Below, piece after piece: positions 24,846 to 33,592 of a DNA stretch of 64,000 bases. Origin of the DNA: JAPPOI01 sp028818055. GTDB lineage: Bacteria > Pseudomonadota > Alphaproteobacteria > Rhodobacterales > Rhodobacteraceae. Below the pieces are notes generated by a model, which worked only from the letters and a program-made list of their open reading frames with translations, made no database searches and was not told the DNA's origin. Made by a program: the position numbers and the translations under genes. How positions within the stretch are numbered: position 1 is the first letter of the stretch; each line of letters opens with the position of its first letter. The DNA is taken from NCBI GenBank assembly GCA_965267405.1, contig OZ253954.1, positions 124,001 through 188,000 on the forward strand, read 5' to 3'.

Positions 24846-26038
24846 GGCAAAAGTCGAAAAGTTACGGACTTTAAGTAGCCGCTTTCTGCCAGATGTGGAT
24901 GGGTTGGATGGTCCGGGCCAGCAAATCCCGTCCTGAGAATTTGCGCACGGCGTCCGGCACGGCCGATCCCCCTCACCGATGCGGTGCGAAACTGTCGAAG
25001 ATCCGCCGCATGAGAACATGAACAAAGCGTCAGCGTGCCGCCGGCATTGACCAGGGGCGACGCCAGTCGTGCAACGTTCTCATAGGCACGCAAACCCGCA
25101 TCCAAGGCTCCTTTGTGGGGCGCAAACGCAGGTGGATCGCATATGACCGTGCCAAACGTCCGTCCGGCCTGGCCTAGATCCGCCATAACGTCAAAGGCAT
25201 CGCCTTTTATGGTCGCAAATGTTTCGGAAACTCCCATGGCCTCGGCACCAGCCTTAGCCAGATCGAGGGCCGCTTCCGAACCGTCAACCGAAGTTGCTGT
25301 TTTTGCGCCTGCTGCCAAGGCTGCCAATGCAAAACCACCAACGTGGCTGAATACGTCCAAAATATCCTGCCCGCTTGATAAACCCGCCACGAACGCATGG
25401 TTTGGACGCTGATCGAAGAATAGACCGGTTTTCTGACCTCCGAGAAGATCCGCCATATAGATCGCGCCATTCATGGGCACGGGAACAGGTCCGTTTAGAC
25501 TTCCCACGACAACTTCACTTACGTCGTCGAGCCCTTCCAACCCGCGTGCGCGGCCACTGGCATTCTTTACAATTGTCTCAGCGCCAGTAGTCTTTTGAAG
25601 CGCGGCAACCAAGTCGTCGAACAGAACGTCAGCCCAAGCGGCGTTGGGTTGCACCACTAATGCATCGCCGAACCGGTCAATGATGACCCCGGGCAGCCCA
25701 TCCGCTTCTGCATGGATCAATCGGTAGAAAGGCGCGTCAAACGCCATCTCGCGCAGTGCAATTGCGGCTTTCAAACGATCTGCCAGCCAATCCCTGTCGA
25801 TTGAGGCATCTGCACTTTGATCAAGCACGCGCGCAATGATTTTGGAATTGGGATTAACGGCGACCGTGGCGATGGGAGTCCGTTCCGCATCTTCCAGCGT
25901 TGCAATGGTTCCAGGTGCCAACGCCTTGGTGCGCCGGTCGGTCACAAGCTCATTGGAATAAACCCATGGAGCTCCCCGCAAGATGCGTCGAGCATCGACT
26001 TTGGGTCTTAAACGAACAGAGGGGCGCATGGATGTCAT
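24842..26038 (-). CDS. rlmI: 23S rRNA (cytosine) methyltransferase, RlmI type
   Basis: A 398-residue class I SAM-dependent methyltransferase. The N-terminal PUA-like domain (residues 1-75) begins VRLRPKVDARRILRGAPWVYSNE. The SAM-binding motif is DILDVFSHVGGFALAALAAGA and the catalytic loop ICDPPAFAPHK. E. coli RlmI makes m5C in 23S rRNA. Two start codons are possible, at 26038 and 26029; both lie inside a perfect 13-bp stem. The PIN gene follows with a 4-nt overlap. Confidence 0.88.
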   Translation of the reverse strand: MTSMRPSVRLRPKVDARRILRGAPWVYSNELVTDRRTKALAPGTIATLEDAERTPIATVAVNPNSKIIARVLDQSADASIDRDWLADRLKAAIALREMAFDAPFYRLIHAEADGLPGVIIDRFGDALVVQPNAAWADVLFDDLVAALQKTTGAETIVKNASGRARGLEGLDDVSEVVVGSLNGPVPVPMNGAIYMADLLGGQKTGLFFDQRPNHAFVAGLSSGQDILDVFSHVGGFALAALAAGAKTATSVDGSEAALDLAKAGAEAMGVSETFATIKGDAFDVMADLGQAGRTFGTVICDPPAFAPHKGALDAGLRAYENVARLASPLVNAGGTLTLCSCSHAADLRQFRTASVRGIGRAGRRAQILRTGFAGPDHPTHPHLAESGYLKSVTFRLLP

Positions 26039-26048
26039 GCGCCCCTCT
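26018..26048 (-). promoter_or_regulatory. Perfect hairpin over the rlmI translation start
   Basis: The arms AGAGGGGCGCATG (26018-26030) and CATGCGCCCCTCT (26036-26048) form 13 uninterrupted base pairs with a 5-nt loop. In the rlmI mRNA the stem contains the GAGGGG ribosome site and both possible start codons, so initiation would need the stem to open. There is no U run, so it is not a normal terminator. Translational control is inferred. Confidence 0.6.
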
Positions 26049-26076
26049 AACTGGTTAACTGTTTGTAAGGAAGGGG

Positions 26077-26199
26077 TTAGCGTGCGTTACGCTTGAAAAA
26101 GGAGCGGAACCACTGAGCGCGCAGCTTGCGTGCCCGCAGATCATATACGTCAGCTTGTTCAACGAGGTTGTGGTTGTATTCAATCATTGGTCCGTCCAT
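26077..26199 (-). CDS. Small basic protein, 40 residues
   Basis: A short frame just upstream of rlmI encodes 40 residues with a polar N-terminal half (MIEYNHNLVEQADVYDL) and a basic C-terminal helix (RARKLRAQWFRSFFKRNAR). The Leu-Arg-Ala core and small size resemble small conserved rhodobacterial proteins of unknown function (the RSP_7527-like type), but the resemblance is weak. A second ATG, four codons in, has GGACGG upstream and may be the true start. Confidence 0.5.
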   Translation of the reverse strand: MDGPMIEYNHNLVEQADVYDLRARKLRAQWFRSFFKRNAR

Positions 26200-26324
26200 C
26201 TTTTCATGTGTGAGTTTCGGTGTTGACCAATAAGTAGGTTTGCGTTGGCGCTTCTAAAACCGCCATTTCGGTATGCCCGGTATGCGCCTGCGACATAACA
26301 GCGTCGCTTTTAGCGAAATTAGCA

Positions 26325-26342
26325 ATTGTTAGCGCTAACAAT
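26325..26342. promoter_or_regulatory. LacI-family operator upstream of edd
   Basis: ATTGTTAGCGCTAACAAT is a perfect 18-bp palindrome centred 46 bp before the edd start. TGTTA-GCGC-TAACA is the classical form of a LacI/GalR-family operator and resembles gluconate-type repressor sites. It probably lets a sugar-acid-responsive repressor control edd and eda. The regulator gene is not in the window. Confidence 0.75.
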
Positions 26343-26379
26343 ACATGATAACGGACGCACAAACATTCGGAGCGCTTGC

Positions 26380-28185
26380 ATGCCACTCAACGATACAATC
26401 CAGCACGTCACAGATCGTATCCTCGAACGGTCTCACGAAGTGCGCACCAGCTACGAGCGCAAAATCGATAGCTTGAAGGCCAAGGGCGTGCATCGCGCCC
26501 ACCTCTCTTGCGGCAATCAGGCCCACGCCTATGCGGCAATGGGCGAGGACAAAGCAAGCTTGGTCGAAGGCCGCGCCGCCAATCTGGGGATTGTGACCGC
26601 CTACAACGACATGCTGTCCGCACACCAACCGTTTAAGGACTACCCCGACCTGATCAAGGCGGCTGCGGCCAAGGCTGGCGCAACTGCACAGGTTGCAGGT
26701 GGCGTTCCTGCTATGTGCGATGGTGTGACCCAAGGCCAGGTCGGAATGGAGCTGAGCCTGTTCTCGCGCGATGTCATCGCGCTCGCCACAGGGGTCGCTT
26801 TGTCCCACAACACGTTTGACGCCGCTTTGTACCTGGGCGTTTGCGACAAGATTGTTCCTGGATTGGTAATCGCGGCCGCGACATTTGGGCATATTCCGGC
26901 GGTCTTTGTGCCAGCCGGTCCGATGGTCAGCGGTTTGCCAAATGATGAAAAAGCGAAAGTCCGTCAGCAGTTTGCGGCGGGAGAAGTTGGTCGCGATAAA
27001 CTGATGGAGGCTGAAATGGCCTCTTATCACGGCCCTGGGACGTGCACCTTCTACGGTACCGCGAACTCGAACCAGATGCTGATGGAGTTCATGGGCCTGC
27101 ATTTGCCGGGCGCATCCTTCGTCAATCCGGGTACGGAATTGCGTGAAGCCCTGACCGAGCGTGCAGCGACACGTGCCGTCGAAATCACAGCATTAACGAA
27201 TGACTATCGCCCTGTTGGCGAAGTATTGGACGCGCGCGCCTTCGTGAATGGCATTGTCGGGCTGATGGCCACAGGTGGATCGACAAATCTGGTGCTTCAC
27301 CTGCCTGCAATGGCGCGCGCTGCTGGCGTTATTCTCGATATCGAAGACTTCAACGACCTGAGTGCGGCCGTTCCGTTGATGGCAAAAGTCTATCCAAATG
27401 GCTTGGCCGACGTGAACCACTTTCATGCTGCTGGCGGTCTACAGTACATGATCGCTCAGTTGCTGGATGCCGGACTGTTGCACGACGATGTCTCGACAAT
27501 TGCGGGCGACGGTTTGGGTCACTACACGCAGGAACCTGAGCTCTCAAAAGGAGTGATCGGGTACCGAGCCGGCCCGTCCATCACGGAAAACGACAAGATA
27601 CTGCGCCCTGCAAACGATCCGTTCCAGCCAAGCGGCGGATTGAAAGAACTGAAGGGCAATCTTGGTCGCTCGGTCATGAAGGTTTCGGCGGTCGCACCTG
27701 AGCATCATGTGGTTGAGGCACCAGCACGGGTCTTTCACGATCAATCCGACGTCAAAAAGGCATTCCAGAATGGAGAGTTTGACGGCGATGTCGTCGTCGT
27801 AGTGCGCTTCCAGGGACCCAAAGCCAACGGAATGCCAGAACTACATTCCCTTACGCCAATCCTGTCAGTGCTTCAGGGGCGCGGGCAGAAGGTGGCTTTG
27901 GTGACCGACGGACGGATGTCCGGTGCTAGCGGCAAGGTTCCGGCGGCCATTCACCTGGCCCCGGAAGCAGCAAGTGGTGGCCCGATCGCCAAACTTAAAG
28001 ACGGCGATTTGGTCCGCGTAGATGCTACAAACGGAGTCTTGGAGTGCCTTGAGCAGGATTTCGACGAACGCAGCGCAATCGCGATCGATCTTTCTTCCAA
28101 CGAAGAAGGTTTAGGGCGTGAGCTTTTCGCTGCGTTCCGTCATACCTGCGGCGAAGCCACCGAAGGCGCTGGTACGGTCGTTTAA
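26380..28185 (+). CDS. edd: Phosphogluconate dehydratase
   Basis: A 601-residue iron-sulfur dehydratase of the IlvD/Edd family, converting 6-phosphogluconate to 2-keto-3-deoxy-6-phosphogluconate (KDPG), the first committed step of the Entner-Doudoroff pathway. Landmarks include HLSCGNQAHAYAAMG, PAMCDGVTQGQ, GVCDKIVPG and VTDGRMSGASGKVPAAIH. Length is typical. The start at 26380 gives the usual N terminus and removes 18 implausible upstream codons that overlap the operator. eda follows after 32 nt. Confidence 0.96.
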   Translation: MPLNDTIQHVTDRILERSHEVRTSYERKIDSLKAKGVHRAHLSCGNQAHAYAAMGEDKASLVEGRAANLGIVTAYNDMLSAHQPFKDYPDLIKAAAAKAGATAQVAGGVPAMCDGVTQGQVGMELSLFSRDVIALATGVALSHNTFDAALYLGVCDKIVPGLVIAAATFGHIPAVFVPAGPMVSGLPNDEKAKVRQQFAAGEVGRDKLMEAEMASYHGPGTCTFYGTANSNQMLMEFMGLHLPGASFVNPGTELREALTERAATRAVEITALTNDYRPVGEVLDARAFVNGIVGLMATGGSTNLVLHLPAMARAAGVILDIEDFNDLSAAVPLMAKVYPNGLADVNHFHAAGGLQYMIAQLLDAGLLHDDVSTIAGDGLGHYTQEPELSKGVIGYRAGPSITENDKILRPANDPFQPSGGLKELKGNLGRSVMKVSAVAPEHHVVEAPARVFHDQSDVKKAFQNGEFDGDVVVVVRFQGPKANGMPELHSLTPILSVLQGRGQKVALVTDGRMSGASGKVPAAIHLAPEAASGGPIAKLKDGDLVRVDATNGVLECLEQDFDERSAIAIDLSSNEEGLGRELFAAFRHTCGEATEGAGTVV

Positions 28186-28217
28186 CGCTGCCGGCTGGCA
28201 GCCAAAAAGGAATGAAC

Positions 28218-28859
28218 ATGACACCCGAAGAAAGCAGCATTCAAGCCGCAGAAGTCTGTGAACTTGCCCCGGTTGTGCCGGTGCTGGTCGTTGACGATGC
28301 CCAGACCGCCGCACCGCTTGCCGCCGCGCTCATATCCGGTGGCCTTCCTGCACTTGAAGTGACATTGCGTACACCAGCTGCATTGGACGCTATCCGCGAA
28401 ATGGCATCCGTTGATGGCGGCGTCGTGGGCGCTGGAACATTGCTGACGCCAGCCGATGTCATCGCCGCCAAAGAAGCTGGAGCACTATTTGGTGTGACGC
28501 CGGGAACAACCGACCGGTTGTTGGATGCCGCGCTTGATGCGGAGCTTCCATTGCTTCCCGGAGCAGCAACAGCCAGTGAGGCACTGAAGCTTTTGGAACG
28601 CGGGTTTTCTGTTCAGAAATTCTTTCCTGCCGAAGCCTCAGGCGGAGTTCCCGCACTGAAAGCTATCGGCGCTCCCATTCCGCAAGTTCGGTTCTGTCCG
28701 ACTGGCGGTGTGAGCCTCAAGAACGCACCAGAATACCTTGCCCTTTCGAATACGATTTGCGTCGGCGGATCATGGGTTGCGCCTAAAGACGCTGTACAAT
28801 CCGGCAACTGGGAGCGGATCGAAGAACTGGCGCGCGAAGCGGCGGCTCTTACTGGCTAA
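28218..28859 (+). CDS. eda: KDPG aldolase
   Basis: A 213-residue class I aldolase that splits KDPG into pyruvate and glyceraldehyde 3-phosphate. The catalytic Glu47 (LEVTLRTP) and Schiff-base Lys134 (VQKFFPAE) are present at the expected places. The ATG at 28218 has AAAAGGA about 7 nt upstream; an ATG two codons earlier sits too close to the ribosome site. With edd it forms the complete lower Entner-Doudoroff unit. Confidence 0.95.
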   Translation: MTPEESSIQAAEVCELAPVVPVLVVDDAQTAAPLAAALISGGLPALEVTLRTPAALDAIREMASVDGGVVGAGTLLTPADVIAAKEAGALFGVTPGTTDRLLDAALDAELPLLPGAATASEALKLLERGFSVQKFFPAEASGGVPALKAIGAPIPQVRFCPTGGVSLKNAPEYLALSNTICVGGSWVAPKDAVQSGNWERIEELAREAAALTG

Positions 28860-28864
28860 GACTT

Positions 28865-29140
28865 CTAAGATCCGCGACGCGCTGAAGCACCGCCACGCCG
28901 ACCGGTCCGCGATGGCGTTGCCAATGCCGCTTTCAGCACATCAGTCATTGGATGATCAGGATACTCGGCTCCGTATTTGCCAAGAAGGTGGCGAACCAAC
29001 CTTGTTGAATCCTCGCCAATTGGCACGCCAATCGCCCAATCCAGAAATATCGAGCGGCACTCGGGCTCGGTGATCCCCTCAATCCGATAGCTTTCGTGGA
29101 TCAAGCCACGCGGGTCAGCGGTATCGTCCTGTCGTGGCAT
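28865..29140 (-). CDS. Conserved hypothetical protein, 91 residues
   Basis: A 91-residue soluble protein with the sequence feature GLIHESYRIEGITEPECR, then LDWAIGVP and HLLGKYGAEYPDHPMTDVLKAAL. It has a very basic Gly/Arg/Ser tail. I do not recognise a named domain. It ends 6 nt from the convergent eda gene and begins 35 nt after the stop of glnE on the same strand, so it may be cotranscribed with glnE. Confidence 0.65.
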   Translation of the reverse strand: MPRQDDTADPRGLIHESYRIEGITEPECRSIFLDWAIGVPIGEDSTRLVRHLLGKYGAEYPDHPMTDVLKAALATPSRTGRRGGASARRGS

Positions 29141-29175
29141 CGCCTTTGTCTTTCTGTCCTTCGCCGCCCTAAACG

Positions 29176-31962
29176 TCAGTCTTCTGACGCTGTCCCAATG
29201 TATTTGTCAATAATCGCAGCCACTTCGCGTTCAGCGTCCGAAAGCGCCATTTCCAGCTCTTGAGCCGACGAAAGTCCGCTCTGACGCAACAGAAACGCCA
29301 ATGACGCCGCACCGAATTCGGCTTCTTCGACTTCTGATTTCACTAAAAGACGTGAAGCAGCCTGAACATGCCAATACAAGTATGATGCCTGCTGCAAAGC
29401 CGAATTGCTTTCGGAATCAAGTTCGAACGCAGCCGCTGCCGCCTTCAGTTGCTGGTCCAATGTTTGTCCCCGATCACCCATCAAAAGAGCACCGGTTTGC
29501 GCGAACAGTTCAAGATCTTGGCGCCGTCCGGGGCCAGATTTTATGTCAAATCCTCCTTCCCCGGGTTTGGCGGATCCAAGTCGTGCCCGCATCTCGGCGA
29601 CATCACCCAGCACCTTTTCGCGATCCCGACGTTGTTTGAGCACGGCTTCCCGGACCGCGTCGGTATCCGCCCCAACGCTCAAATCACCAGCTACAACCCG
29701 CGCCCGGGTGAGAGCGAGGTGTTCCCAAGTCCACGCCTCGTCTTTCTGATAGCTTTCAAAAGCAGACAGACTAGTCGCCACCGGGCCCTGACGCCCTGAA
29801 GGGCGCAATCGCATGTCAACTTCGTACAGACGTCCCTCCGCTGTAGGCGCAGACAAAGCTGTGACAAACGCCTGCGTCAGTCGCGCATAATAGGCGCGCG
29901 TCGCAAGCGGGCGCCGACCTTCCGAGAATTCTTCCCCTGCCCCATCATAGATGACGATCAGGTCCAAATCTGAAGCCGCGTTTAATTGTCTGGCGCCGAG
30001 CGACCCCATCCCGAGAACGGCAGCTCCGCGGCCCGGCGGCGGACCATGTTTTTTTGAAAACTCCGCGACCACAAAAGGCCACAGCGCAGTTGTTATCGCC
30101 TCAGCCAGATCTGCATAAGCTCGACCAGCCTGTTCAGCGTTTGTGATTTCTCTTAGGAAATGTACGCCGATCCTGAAATGCCACTCTCGCGCCATGACGC
30201 GTGCAAGATCGAGCTGAGCCTCGTAATCATCCAGCTTTCCCAATTCGGTTTCGAAAACGCCGACAAGATGATCGAGACCCGGCCACGGCGCAAAAAAGTC
30301 ACCGCCGATCACCGCATCAAATACTGCCGCATTTTGCGCGAGATAATGGCGCAGGTCGGGCGCAACGTCGGTAATCTCGACCACAAGGTCCAAAAGTTGT
30401 GGATTGGCCTCGAAAAGTGAGAACAGCTGAACACCGGCAGGCAATCCCGACAGGAACGCATCAAAATTCGCCAAGGCCTCCTCGGGTTGGGCCGCGTTCG
30501 CCAACCTAGCCATCAAGTGCGGCTTAACACGCTCAAAGATCTCCACCGCGCGTGGACTTCGCAACGCCGGGTAGCCCGCCCAACGATCGGTGATGGATGC
30601 TGCGCCTTCCGGCAACGCGGCGACCGGGCTTACCCCACCCGGACGTTCACGCTGGAAAAAGCGATCAATGACATCTTGAACCTGATGCAGCCTGTTCTCG
30701 ATGTCAGTTAAGTATTCAGACGAGGTCATCCCCGACAGCGCCGCCACGCGGTCAAACTCGCTTTTGGAGGTTGGCAGCTTATGAGTCTGCTGGTCCGCCA
30801 CCATCTGAACGCGATGTTCCGCGTCCCTCAGAGCGGTGTAGTGCACTTTCAGCAATGAAGCATCGGCTTGCTCAACCCAACCAGCGGCCACCAAGGCATC
30901 CAAACCGCCCTTTGTGGTTGGCACCCGCAGTGACGGGTCGCGCCCACCTGCAATAATCTGCCTGGTTTGAGTAAAAAACTCGATCTCGCGAATGCCGCCT
31001 GCACCAAGCTTCAAATCATGACCATAGGCATTGATTTTGCCATGCAGACCCTTGTGCTCGCGTATCCGTAGTCGCATGTCGTGAGCATCTTGAATCGCCG
31101 CGAAATCCAGATGCCGCCGCCATACAAACGGCTGCAGCGACTTCAGGAATCGATTGCCTGCCTTCAGGTCTCCCGCTGCCGATCTGGCTTTGATATAGGC
31201 CGCACGCTCCCACGTCCGTCCGAAGCTTTCGTAATACCGTTCGGCGGCCTCCATCGATATGGCAACCGGTGTCACGCTGGCGTCTGGCCGGAGCCTCAGG
31301 TCCGTGCGAAACACGTATCCATCAGCCGTTCGTTCTGATAGAGTCTTGGTCATTTTCCGTACGGCTCGAACGAACCCTGCCCGCGCATCGGCATAGTCGT
31401 CGGGATCGAACCTGGTTTCGTCGTACAAACAGATCAGATCAATGTCGGACGAATAGTTCAGTTCGAATGCGCCCATCTTACCCATTGCAAGAACTGCCAG
31501 CCCACCACAGACATCCAAGTCTTCATGGCTTTGCCCGGGCAGCTTGCCACGATCCAGTTCCGGCCTGATGGCTGACCGCAAAGCGGCAGTGACCGCGACA
31601 TCGGCAAAGCGCGTCAATGCAGTCGTCACTTCTTCAAGCGTCCAGACACCCCCGAGATCAGCAAGCGCAGTTAACAGGGCAACCCTTCGTTTGGCGCGTC
31701 GCAAGCTGACAGCAACATCGTCTTCGTCTGCATCGAGGGCAGCCAATACGGATTCGAATGACGCCTTGGGATTGAGTTTCGCGGCGACCGCCAACCAATC
31801 GGCCTCGCGCTCAATCAGGTCGCCCAGATAAGGGGAACTGCCAGCAGCGCCGGAGACAAGCTCTGCCACCGCCCCGTCAAGGCCCACGGCCTCAACTGCG
31901 CTGGCGCCACGCTCTTCATCAATTGCCAGAGGCGTCCTGACGATAAGTTCTTCAAACGTCAT
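29176..31962 (-). CDS. glnE: Glutamine synthetase adenylyltransferase/deadenylase
   Basis: A bifunctional 928-residue enzyme that adds or removes AMP on glutamine synthetase in response to PII and glutamine. Two nucleotidyltransferase domains are visible, each with its Gly-Ser/Asp-x-Asp motif: MGKMGAFELNYSSDIDL in the N-terminal half and MGSLGARQLNAASDLDL in the C-terminal half. The ATG at 31962 leaves 87 bp to the divergent ybaK gene. A GTG at 32040 would add 26 residues and leave almost no promoter space. Confidence 0.93.
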   Translation of the reverse strand: MTFEELIVRTPLAIDEERGASAVEAVGLDGAVAELVSGAAGSSPYLGDLIEREADWLAVAAKLNPKASFESVLAALDADEDDVAVSLRRAKRRVALLTALADLGGVWTLEEVTTALTRFADVAVTAALRSAIRPELDRGKLPGQSHEDLDVCGGLAVLAMGKMGAFELNYSSDIDLICLYDETRFDPDDYADARAGFVRAVRKMTKTLSERTADGYVFRTDLRLRPDASVTPVAISMEAAERYYESFGRTWERAAYIKARSAAGDLKAGNRFLKSLQPFVWRRHLDFAAIQDAHDMRLRIREHKGLHGKINAYGHDLKLGAGGIREIEFFTQTRQIIAGGRDPSLRVPTTKGGLDALVAAGWVEQADASLLKVHYTALRDAEHRVQMVADQQTHKLPTSKSEFDRVAALSGMTSSEYLTDIENRLHQVQDVIDRFFQRERPGGVSPVAALPEGAASITDRWAGYPALRSPRAVEIFERVKPHLMARLANAAQPEEALANFDAFLSGLPAGVQLFSLFEANPQLLDLVVEITDVAPDLRHYLAQNAAVFDAVIGGDFFAPWPGLDHLVGVFETELGKLDDYEAQLDLARVMAREWHFRIGVHFLREITNAEQAGRAYADLAEAITTALWPFVVAEFSKKHGPPPGRGAAVLGMGSLGARQLNAASDLDLIVIYDGAGEEFSEGRRPLATRAYYARLTQAFVTALSAPTAEGRLYEVDMRLRPSGRQGPVATSLSAFESYQKDEAWTWEHLALTRARVVAGDLSVGADTDAVREAVLKQRRDREKVLGDVAEMRARLGSAKPGEGGFDIKSGPGRRQDLELFAQTGALLMGDRGQTLDQQLKAAAAAFELDSESNSALQQASYLYWHVQAASRLLVKSEVEEAEFGAASLAFLLRQSGLSSAQELEMALSDAEREVAAIIDKYIGTASED

Positions 31963-32049
31963 GGGTCGAGAAAACGCGTGATTGCCGGTGAGGTCAATCA
32001 CTCTGCATGCATGCTTGAGACACCATCCGAATTCAGGCACTGAGGCGTC

Positions 32050-32520
32050 ATGAGCAAGAGTTTAAAGCGCGTCCGAGCGGCGCTGGAAAATCATAGCATA
32101 CCGACAGACATTCTGGAGATGCCTGGCGAAACGCGTACTGCCGCAGACGCCGCCCGCGAAGCAAACTGCGAAGTTGATCAGATTGCAAAATCAATAATCT
32201 TCCGCGGAGCCAAGAGCGCGCAGGCCATTTTGTTCATCACGGCTGGCGGACGACAGGTTTCACCTGTGACCGCCACCGAACTGGCAGAAGAGCCTTTGGA
32301 GCGTGCCGATGCCAATTTCGTCCGCTCCCAAACTGGGTTTGCGATCGGAGGCGTTGCGCCCATCGGACACCTTAATGAGCCGGTTGTTTTTCTTGATGAG
32401 ACATTGATGAAATTCGAGCTTGTCTATGCGGCGGCGGGTACTCCGAAGCATATTTTCGCCATCAATCCACAGACTCTAGCGCAAATTTCGAACGCGCAAG
32501 TATCTGTTTTTTCATCATAA
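32050..32520 (+). CDS. YbaK/EbsC-type aminoacyl-tRNA deacylase
   Basis: A 156-residue trans-editing domain protein. Conserved features include DQIAKSIIFRG, with the key lysine, FITAGGRQVSP and GFAIGGVAPIGH. Family members hydrolyse mischarged tRNAs such as Cys- or Ala-tRNA(Pro). Which tRNA is edited cannot be decided. The ATG at 32050 has GAGG just upstream. Confidence 0.87.
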   Translation: MSKSLKRVRAALENHSIPTDILEMPGETRTAADAAREANCEVDQIAKSIIFRGAKSAQAILFITAGGRQVSPVTATELAEEPLERADANFVRSQTGFAIGGVAPIGHLNEPVVFLDETLMKFELVYAAAGTPKHIFAINPQTLAQISNAQVSVFSS

Positions 32521-32527
32521 TACGAAT

Positions 32528-32548
32528 AATGTAAAAATCTTTTACATT
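32528..32548. promoter_or_regulatory. 21-bp palindromic site, copy 1
   Basis: AATGTAAAA and TTTTACATT form 9-bp perfect arms around ATC. It is the first of two like sites before the DUF2852 gene, centred 58 bp from the second. It directly follows ybaK and lies upstream of a possible -35 element (TTGAAA at 32554). Confidence 0.65.
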
Positions 32549-32585
32549 TTCTCTTGAAAGCCGCGGCTGTCCTGACAATATGTGT

Positions 32586-32606
32586 AATGTGAAAAGCATT
32601 CACATT
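32586..32606. promoter_or_regulatory. 21-bp palindromic site, copy 2
   Basis: AATGTGAA and TTCACATT form 8-bp perfect arms around AAGCA. It has the same length and outer sequence (AATGTrAA...TTyACATT) as the copy at 32528-32548. It lies 30 bp before the DUF2852 start, where a bound repressor could block transcription. Confidence 0.65.
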
Positions 32607-32636
32607 GAAACAAACCTTATTCAGGAGCAAACAAAA

Positions 32637-33056
32637 ATGAGCACCGCAACGATCACCGCCACGCCCACCAGCAGGGACAACTGGCTAAAGCGCAGCGAGC
32701 GTTGGCTCGACGAGCGCGGCAAAGGGGCCTGGATCGCTGCAATGGTCCTCGGCTTCATTGTTTTCTGGCCGGTTGGCCTCGCCCTTCTCGCATACATGAT
32801 CTGGAGCAAACGCATGTTCAACGGTTCTTGCGCCAAGCGCACCCGCCACGCCCACGTCGCATTCAAATCCAGCGGCAACACGGCCTTCGACAATTACAAG
32901 GCTGAAACACTTCGCCGCCTGGAAGACGAGCAAGATGCGTTCGAAGCTTTCCTGCAGCGTCTGCGCGAGGCGAAAGACAAATCCGAGTTCGACCAATTCA
33001 TGGACGAACGTGAAAAGCGCAAAGCTGATATCGACGGCGACGCAGTCGAAGTCTAA
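32637..33056 (+). CDS. DUF2852 domain membrane protein
   Basis: A 139-residue protein of the DUF2852 family. A single hydrophobic stretch, likely one membrane helix (AMVLGFIVFWPVGLALLAYMIW), is followed by a region ending in a long charged helix (YKAETLRRLEDEQDAFEAFLQRLREAKDKSEFDQFM). The function is unknown. It has a strong AGGAG ribosome site and two palindromic sites upstream. The RDD-family gene follows 61 nt later on the same strand, so the pair is probably one operon. Confidence 0.85.
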   Translation: MSTATITATPTSRDNWLKRSERWLDERGKGAWIAAMVLGFIVFWPVGLALLAYMIWSKRMFNGSCAKRTRHAHVAFKSSGNTAFDNYKAETLRRLEDEQDAFEAFLQRLREAKDKSEFDQFMDEREKRKADIDGDAVEV

Positions 33057-33117
33057 TCGGCACAAGACGCGGGCCGCTCCTCCCCGGCCCGCGTTCTAGT
33101 TATAAAGGACCAAACCC

Positions 33118-33585
33118 GTGACTACGACGATGCATATGGACCAAGATCATCCAATTCATCTGCCCGATCCCGCGACGCAGCCCGAATTCTACGAGAGCGT
33201 ACCAACAAAACGGCTTATCGCATTTTTCATCGACGCTTTGTTGATTGCATTTGTTGCTTTCATTCTTTCGGCATTCACCTTGTTCACGGCCTTGCTGATC
33301 TTCCCTGCCCTCTACGCAGTCGTCAGCTTTCTCTATCGCTGGTGGGCTTTGGCGGCACGGTCAGCGACTCCTGGGATGCGCATTATGTCGGTCGAGTTTC
33401 GCCAGAAGAACGGCCACAAGTTCGATACGGGCACAGCATTCCTTCACACCGTTGGCTATTTCGTCAGCGTGGCCGTATTCCCAGCGCAGTTGATTTCTAT
33501 TGCTTTGATGCTTTTGAGTGAACGAAAGCAGGGTCTGACTGACATGATCCTTGGTAGCGTGCTGATTAACACCCGCTACGAATAA
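33118..33585 (+). CDS. RDD family membrane protein
   Basis: A 155-residue RDD protein. The family signature appears as KRLIAFFIDALLI (Arg and Asp in the first helix) and RSATPGMRIMSVEF. Three or four membrane helices are predicted. RDD proteins have been linked to ion exchange or membrane homeostasis; the specific role here is unknown. The GTG start at 33118 has AAAGGA upstream; an ATG four codons later is possible. Confidence 0.85.
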   Translation: MTTTMHMDQDHPIHLPDPATQPEFYESVPTKRLIAFFIDALLIAFVAFILSAFTLFTALLIFPALYAVVSFLYRWWALAARSATPGMRIMSVEFRQKNGHKFDTGTAFLHTVGYFVSVAVFPAQLISIALMLLSERKQGLTDMILGSVLINTRYE

Positions 33586-33592
33586 GAATTGA

